The position numbers and the translations under genes are program-made. A DNA stretch of 64,000 nucleotides from Erodium maritimum (taxonomy: Eukaryota > Streptophyta > Magnoliopsida > Geraniales > Geraniaceae), in contig OY997595.1 of assembly GCA_963921825.1 (NCBI GenBank), positions 13,881,228 to 13,945,227 of the forward strand. The letters run 5' to 3'. Of the stretch, positions 57,648 to 64,000 are shown one piece after another. The notes below the pieces were generated by a model, which was not told where the DNA came from, did no database searches, and saw only the letters and a list, made by a program, of their open reading frames with translations. The stretch's first letter is position 1, and each line of letters opens with the position of its first letter.

Positions 57648-59201
57648 TCATACTGATATGTGATTCCCCATTAGAGGTGTTCTTTGAGATGCTTCCTTGG
57701 CAACTTGTTGCTCTTCTTTGGATTGTGCCCATATGACCCCGTAAAATCCTGCAGCAATCGTTATTGCCCCAATGACACTGCACATAACAAAATCGAGCGT
57801 TCAACTATCAGTTTGAGTTTTTAGTTGAGTTGGTCCTCTGAATTGCAATTTTGCATTGAAAGTCCGGAACCAAACCTGCCAAGATGAAGGGTATCGCCGA
57901 GGAACACAAACCCCATCAAAGCAGCAATAACAATCCCAACGGGCTTGAACATGGCAACGAACACAGCTCCTTTCTTGTGGATGCACCATGCAGAGACAGA
58001 ATATGATAAGACACTCCCAAAAACAGCCTTCACTTGGCAGAGCAGACAAAATTGAGTTACAAGGTTAGTGATCTGATCTGATCTCCACACTAGTACAAAT
58101 TGCAAGTGAGTCTGTGATCTTACAGAGTAAACGACAGAGATGATCTCGATATTGGGTCTTAATTTCCAAGCATTTGAATCCGTTTCTGCAACCAAAGCAA
58201 CAAGAGCACTTTGTATAGTCCCAAAGAAGCAGCATAAGGAAACCACTGTTATCTCCGAAGGGTACCCTTCTAAGATCGCTGCCTTAAAAACATAGAACCA
58301 AACGTAAGACCACTTTGTCTGAATTATATGGTCAGTAATTCATATGGGAGAGTTGACCAAATCACCTGAAAAGTGTTCCATATAGCAGCAGAGAAGCTAG
58401 CAGTTGCAAGAAAAAGGCCTCCGATGACCCAATTGCTGGTTGTTGCCAATAATTTGAAGGGTAGTAAGGGAGGCCCCTTGTAAAGGGTCAGGATGAAAGC
58501 TCCAGATACTGACACCAAGGTGCTCAAGACTTTGATTTGGCTCCTTGAGCTTCTCAGATCTAAATTCTCCAACCTAAGAACAAGACAACAACAAGAACAA
58601 CAACCTATGAGAACACAAGCTCCCAACAATGTGGAGTTATGGAGAGAGAGGCAGAACCTGAAGAGAACAGCAAGCAAGAAAGTGAAAGCAGGAATGAGAT
58701 TGCCCATGGCAGAGGCAAGGGTTGGGGAGCTGAAGCTCAGACCAGTGAAGACACAGTTCTGCATCAGAGTTATGCTGCCATAAAAAGGGTAGTTGAGAGA
58801 AGCTGAAACCAAATCAATCAAGTGAAGTGAATTATATTCAATATTTATACATACCCAACAAGGCTGAGGAGGCAGAGCTTGGAGAGGAGGGAGAGAGTGA
58901 TGGGAGGTCTCTTGCTTCTGCAAGAACATGATTGGATTCATGAGATGAGCAAAAATGTCACGAATTTTCCAGGAAAAGGAAGAGGAGAGGAGAAGAGAAG
59001 AGACTTGTGGAAGTATAAGGTGTAAGGGAGGAGGAGGAGAGAGGCAAGAGCATTGGAGTAGACCACAAAGACAAAGTGGCTCATGCCTTGTGTCAAGGCT
59101 GCTTTGCTCAGTGAGGTTAAACCCACATCAACACACTCCACCACCACCATGGCTGTGAATGGCACCGACCTTGACCACCAAGAACTCATCCCTCTAAGCA
59201 C
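57648..59201 (-). CDS. WAT1-related / EamA (nodulin MtN21-like) transporter
   Basis: Seven minus-strand exons: 59201-59005, 58917-58855, 58774-58658, 58573-58366, 58282-58124, 58027-57876 and 57777-57648. All introns are GT...AG (three of 80-87 bp) and phases agree, giving 341 residues, the usual family length. Typical segments are SVPFTAMVVVECVDVGLTSL, GMSHFVFVVYSNALASLLLL, FSSPTLASAMGNLIPAFTFL, SVSGAFILTLYKGPPLLPFK, LEGYPSEITVV, AVFGSVLSYSVSAW, GAVFVAMFKPVGIVIAALMG and VIGAITIAAGFYGVIWAQSK. The pattern predicts ten membrane helices. Family members move amino acids, auxin or other metabolites across plasma or vacuolar membrane; the substrate here is unknown. An alternative ATG lies at 59189. 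It matches the UMAMIT genes that neighbour DEG9 in Arabidopsis. Confidence 0.93.
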
Positions 59202-59534
59202 TCTTCTTCTTCAGACTTGGGGCGATGAAAATCTGAAGTGACACCTGATAATTTCATGGTTGACCAATGGAAAAGTGACACCTCTTAGAAAAGAGGGACT
59301 AAAATAATGGCATAATATTTTTCCGAAAGGAATAATGGCATAATAAGTAGCTGAGAGTTCAGAAATCCAATATCTAGCTCCTTTTTCAAGCATTGTTAGA
59401 GGATCATGTGGTTGACCAATCACTATCAAAGTATTACATTTTATTACGTATATGATTATTATGTTTTGGGCGTACACGTCGATTTTGGAAATGTGAATCA
59501 CGAGGTTGTATGAAAAATGTTTATCATATACTTT
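59202..59534. other. Upstream region of the transporter gene
   Basis: Presumed promoter of the minus-strand transporter. No clear TATA box or repeat is seen. Confidence 0.4.
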
Positions 59535-59550
59535 AGGATAAGTATATAAA

Positions 59551-60640
59551 TTTATTTATTTTGACTAAAATTCCTATCGTTAGGTATGCTAAAGACAATA
59601 AGGCTTGGATACTGATAAAAAAACTCTAGGGGCCGTGTTCTCTCTGTGCAGCTTCCTCCCCTCCCATCTCCCCCCTTTCTTCACCATGGAAATTGTTGAA
59701 GCTCCTAACTTAAAACGCTCTTCTACCCTAGCCACCAGGATTCATTCTACCCTAACCACCAGGGTCCATTCTACCCATTTATAGGTGTTACTTTTTTTGT
59801 TTTTGTCTTTTTTTGCAGCTGGTCTACCCCCACAGGTCGCCGCTCATCGTTCAATTCGTTCCACGGTCTCTCCCTCGTCTCGCGCTACCGTTCCTGCATC
59901 GCCGGACCGACCTCGCCTTCGAGACAGTAGCCACCGTGGCCCCCCTGTTGTTTTCCGGAATACGGGCTCCATGCGTCGTCTTCCATCTGCAGTGGCCTAC
60001 CGCCCCAGGGTCACCCCTCGCCGGCATGGGCCTGCTCCCTAGATGGATCTGGGATCCAGGAGGAAGGACGATAGATCGGGGTCTGACTCCACGGCACCCG
60101 AAGTCGGGACCCTCGATCTCGGACAAACCGTGGCGGGTCGATTCGTTGCTCTCGCCTCCCGCACTACTTCGAAAGATCCGGGCGAATCAAGACGAAGATT
60201 TGCCGATACCAGATCGCTCCAATGGCACGGGGCCTAGAAGAACTGGCATCGCAGATTTGGTAGTTTTCTCTTTCGATCGTGTGCTAGTTTTTTATCCTGT
60301 TTTAGGTCGAATAAATTGTTGTTTAGACATTATGTTGCTTAGGATTTTTCATTTCAAGTCTCGTTGTTTTGAGACGGTAGCTGTTTTAGGCCGAATAACC
60401 TTATGGCTCAATAAGTTTAGGACTATTTCTTTTATGTCTCGTTATATTGGGACGGTTGTAAGGAGTTGGCTTAGTTTTGTGCCCACGATCCTAAGTGGTC
60501 TATTATTATGGGTCCATGAGCGTCGGGCTTGCTACGGTCGGCCCGGACATACATCTGGAACCCGAGGTGGTCACGCCTCACCCTACTTGATTACCATTTG
60601 GTATTAATAAAAGTCTCCGGTTACCCGTTTCAAAAAGAAA
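59551..60640 (+). mobile_element. LINE-like non-autonomous retroelement (1,090 bp), 16-bp TSD
   Basis: A perfect 16-bp duplication, AGGATAAGTATATAAA, lies at 59535-59550 and 60641-60656. The 3' end reads ATTAATAAAAGTCTCCGGTT...CGTTTCAAAAAGAAA, the tail style of the other LINEs here. It has no endonuclease, RT or DUF4283. The perfect duplication suggests a recent insertion, about 350 bp upstream of the transporter start. Confidence 0.85.
59813..60607 (+). other. 264-codon open frame inside the LINE-like element
   Basis: Uninterrupted from ATG to stop, but with no recognised domain. It is Arg/Pro/Leu-rich at first (PHRSPLIVQFVPRSLPRLAL) and hydrophobic later (LVVFSFDRVLVFYPVLGRIN). A second frame overlaps at 59785-60042. 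It may be chance openness in G+C-rich sequence. I do not call it a gene. Confidence 0.3.
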
Positions 60641-60656
60641 AGGATAAGTATATAAA

Positions 60657-60870
60657 CTAAGTATATGTGTTTTACCGATACATACGTAAGCGTATAAGTA
60701 TGTAGGGATTAGAGAGAATGAATTATGTTAACCAACAAACCATTGTTTTATAAGCGAGATCACTATTGATGAATGCACTTGAAAGGAGTAGGTACAAAGT
60801 AGGTGGAGATAAAAACTCAATCACAATGAACCAAAACCAAAAAATATATATTGCTTGTAATTAAAGCACA
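60657..60870. other. Short intergenic spacer
   Basis: No coding or repeat structure recognised. Confidence 0.4.
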
Positions 60871-63120
60871 ACCTAAGATCTTTGGCCGTAAACCAGCCAG
60901 AGCACAAGGGTCTAGCCCAAAATCAACCTCCGACCTAACAATATGGTTTTGTAAACCGGCCCAAATAAAAATAAAACAACTTGAAACCCTAAAGCCTAAC
61001 CCAAACTAGAAAGTCGTCACACGCTGCACCTCTTTAGCCGCTGACAATAGCAATTGGTTGGAGAGTCAAATCAACCTTAGATTTACTCCAATAGAACCAT
61101 AAGAAAAGGTCAACAAGGGACAAACAGCACCACGGTGGCATCCCATAACCACGTGGCCGCGACATCCACCACAGTCAGGGAATAGCAGATATATCAGGCG
61201 AAAAGTAAGGAAAAAAACCGTTGCACAAGGATTAAGCATGCCAGAGACCACACTCCAAGTAGATATTGTTGACCAACAACACGAGAACACTAAGGCCCAG
61301 ACCCGAACAGACTGGAAGAGAGAAGCACATCAGTGGTCAGCACCAAAATGCGGTTGCGAACCATAAACCTAGTCTCAAGACCTAGACTTCAACCAAAGGA
61401 GGGAACATAAATGTGTTGTCGGTCATCACCAGGAAAAAAATCGTCGAATCCCACCAGCTCTGCAAAACCAACGGAGCAAGCAAAGAAGAAGAAGGGACAG
61501 ACACCAGACGTCGTGTTAAGGAAGCAGACTACACAGAGAGGGAACACCTCAGATCCAACACTGAACCACCACAAAGAGAAAAGATCTCCCAAACCAGACT
61601 CCAGGTGTGTCGGATCTAAGGACGAAAAAGTAGAGGGAAGCACAAACGGGCTAACAGGGAGACGAGGGAAAAGGGGTGAGAAGCAAGGCCACCAGCAACT
61701 TCCTTAGCCAAAGGCCACAAAAGTCGTCGGTTGTGGTGTCGATTGTAGATTAGGAGGTAGTGGTAAAGCAAAGAACCTCAAAACCACAAACGAGAAGGGA
61801 CTAAAGCAGAAACATCAAAAAATCAAAATGAAAAGGTCACACTCATGTGACCCCAATGGGACTGGAAACCCCATTACTGTAATGAGGACTCTAACATTGG
61901 TTTAATCTTTCTAAAGCCCTCCTCAACTGAATCTCCGTAGAGAACTCCCAACTGTTCCGAAAATCTTGCCACAATGTGAGTAATAATCTCCCATGTACGT
62001 CCATCAATCAGAGACAATAAAAGCTTTGAATAAATATTTGGTGAAGGGAGCGCACCACCACAGTCCACTTGTAGAGGCGGATGAGACCAATCTAAGAGAG
62101 GGACAAGCGCTCGATCTAGTCCATCGTACATATCAGTAATATAGTCCGTGTCTGATTCATCGGGGTCTGAGACCAAACCAGCCCACATGTTAGACTTACT
62201 TCCCGAAGGACCTAGAGACCCCCAAAAGAAACCGGTGAGACAAGCGGAAGGGTACCCTACTTAAATGGGGAACAATCACCTAGTATAACCGAAAGTTGAA
62301 GGGAGTCGGGCCTCACTCCAGAAATAGGAGTCGAATGGCTAGTCTTCCTAGTAGTCTCGGTCCATGACTCTACTATGCCATGTGGAGGGAGGAAAGTAAG
62401 GTTGTCCACTTGAACATGACCGAGAAGCACATCGACGTAGAAACTCAGGCTCGAGTGGTGATCACCCGTCTACTAGTCGTAACATCCAACACATGAACAA
62501 GAGGTAAGGCCCTAAACGACTGAGATGCCAACAAAGAGCATGGATGGATGGCAACAAGCATACCAAATTTTATAGCAATCTCAACAATAGAGTCCCGGTT
62601 CCAACACACAGTATGAAGGTCGATGATGTCCACCCAATGAAGTCGACCTCAAAACAAAACTCATTAAACATTGTCAAAGAAGGAGAAGAACAAGGGGCTT
62701 ATCATCTTTCAGTCTTCAGTAGAAAGGGTCGTCCAAACATCATGATCATTGCAAGACATAAGGAAAGCCCGTGCTCCTAAATCGAGAAGATTCACCCTCA
62801 AGATCCCTAGTAGTCGGAGACTCGTGTTGATGGTACAGACCGAGAAAAAGGTATTAGCTATATTGATCACACTAACCGTTGGTCACTTTGAAGAACGCGC
62901 CGACCATTTGGGCTTCTTTGTGTGGCGTCATGTGGTGGCACTAGAATTATGTCCCCTGCCCCAAATTTCCATATTTAAACTCAAATCTCTTATACAAATT
63001 CACACCACTTCTCCTCCAACTCTATATATTATTTCTCTCCATTTATTTTTTGCTTGTTATAGATTCCAATCTTTTTTTTGGTGTAGAGGAATAAGTTCTA
63101 GTAACCCAAGAACCAATCGG
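60871..63120 (-). mobile_element. LINE-like relic (ORF1-type coding fragments)
   Basis: Minus-strand frames 62445-62633 (MDIIDLHTVCWNRDSIVEIA, FRALPLVHVLDVTTSRRVIT) and 61874-62188 (ALPSPNIYSKLLLSLIDGRT, WEIITHIVARFSEQLGVLYG) have real coding character but are separated by stops. The 61020-61860 part is T-rich, non-coding on that strand and resembles 22500-23100. An ORF1-type LINE protein is the best guess; no CCHC or RT motif is visible. Confidence 0.4.
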
Positions 63121-64000
63121 CGATGATGACATCTGTCACGAGTTGTCTGGCCCCTGGCTTATCCTAAATACTAAAGACCTTAAACTAAACCCATATTCAT
63201 CATCGTATGGTCCCGAACTGTCCAACCCATCAAGTAGGGTGGAAGTAAAAAAGACATACATCAAGTAGAGTGTCGACGAGGAAGTACTTCTTGTTCGTGC
63301 TCGAATGGTGAACTCGATTGACCCAATATGGGGGACTAGTATGAAGAAATATGACTACTTGGAAGATACCGAGAAAGAGTTAGATATCATGCTGGGGCCA
63401 AAAGATATGAAGTGGTACGAGAAGAATTGCAAGATCACTGGAAGCAGATCAACCTGACTAAGGTGAGGGTCTTGAGTTCTAAGGAGGTAACCAGGTTGGG
63501 ACGGTAAACATGCACACACCACAATACCCGCACGAGGATAGAAGGAGATCGGAGAAATAGAGGTGGACAGGTATCGTAGGGATCTTGTTCTTAGTCGGCG
63601 ATGAGCTTTACATGTATGTCGTTATTGTTCTAATGCAAATTCTGGCCTGGTATTGGCGGGGCCTAGGTAGGCCCGAAGTAGAAGATAAGGTTTAGGTCGC
63701 CATCTTAGTATGGTTGTGCAACATCGCTTTAAGTCATATTTGGGTGGCCTCTATCAACGTGCTAGGGGATTGGGATAAGTGAGAGATCATAGGGGAAATG
63801 GATGTGGTCATGGTCTGTGGTTTATATGTGTACGAACTCAGAGGGGCATTTTGATCACGAGGGAGTGATAAACATATTGATTAGGGGTGTTACGCGCCCT
63901 CACCTCTTCCAATGAGTGGAAGAAGGACATATGTGAGGTTCATAGGTACCACATTCTCACTGATCTTCAGGCAGCAGATGTTCAACAAAGTACCAACAAG
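63121..64000. other. Unassigned sequence at the window edge
   Basis: Short open stretches on the plus strand (for example WGTSMKKYDYLEDTEKELDI near 63330 and CEVHRYHILTDLQAADVQQS at the end) hint at a decayed coding sequence, but no family is recognised. Confidence 0.3.

Noticed and set aside
59813-60607. The 264-codon frame as a host gene
   Set aside because: It lies entirely between the 16-bp target duplications of a retroelement and has no recognised domain.

Overview
This window is nuclear DNA of a flowering plant, most likely a eudicot. It has spliced genes with plant-type introns, plant Ty1/copia and Ty3/gypsy elements, L1-type LINEs with DUF4283/CCHC ORF1 proteins, and hAT, Mutator and PIF/Harbinger DNA transposons. 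Four host loci are well supported: a DEG9-type serine protease gene (plus strand, 54.9-57.5 kb), a convergent WAT1-related/EamA transporter gene (minus strand, 57.6-59.2 kb), and two tandem copies of a small secreted-peptide gene (14.5 kb and 18.8 kb). The rest is mostly transposon sequence in nested layers.

Layout. 0-0.9 kb: end of a PIF/Harbinger-like element. 1.1-2.0 kb: short LINE-like insert. 3.3-8.05 kb: old broken Ty1/copia element. 8.5-9.0 kb: hAT-type non-autonomous element with a perfect 8-bp target duplication. 9.5-13.4 kb: LINE relics around a 2.6-kb solo LTR. 13.7-19.7 kb: tandem duplication of a ~1.7-kb unit carrying the peptide gene; copy 1 is split by a 2.4-kb solo LTR with target duplication CTCTT, and copy 2 keeps the empty site. 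20-25.8 kb: LTR fragment, retroelement relics and an ORF1-only LINE derivative. 26-31 kb: a broken minus-strand copia relic interrupted by a foldback element, a 1.17-kb Mutator-like element and a 1.78-kb Mutator-like element. 31.8-54.3 kb: two adjacent LINE insertions, each filled with nested LTR elements. Removing the insertions by their target duplications leaves only about 60 bp of older sequence between 31.8 and 54.3 kb. 54.4-59.2 kb: host genes. 59.55-60.64 kb: LINE-like insert with a perfect 16-bp target duplication. 60.9-64 kb: LINE-like relics and unassigned sequence.

A recurring component is a family of long LTRs (2.3-2.7 kb when complete) starting TGTCACGCCCCAAATCCGG. Seven whole or partial copies are present in both orientations. 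All seven share an internal palindromic block, GTGAGCTTACGCTCAGTAGG, and most carry CCGG/ATCGGGG minisatellites and a G+C-rich 3' block. How the genes work together: DEG9 and the transporter are convergent neighbours with about 140 bp between stop codons. The same two families are adjacent in Arabidopsis (At5g40200 and At5g40210-At5g40240), so this is probably a conserved island beside a 22-kb transposon stack.
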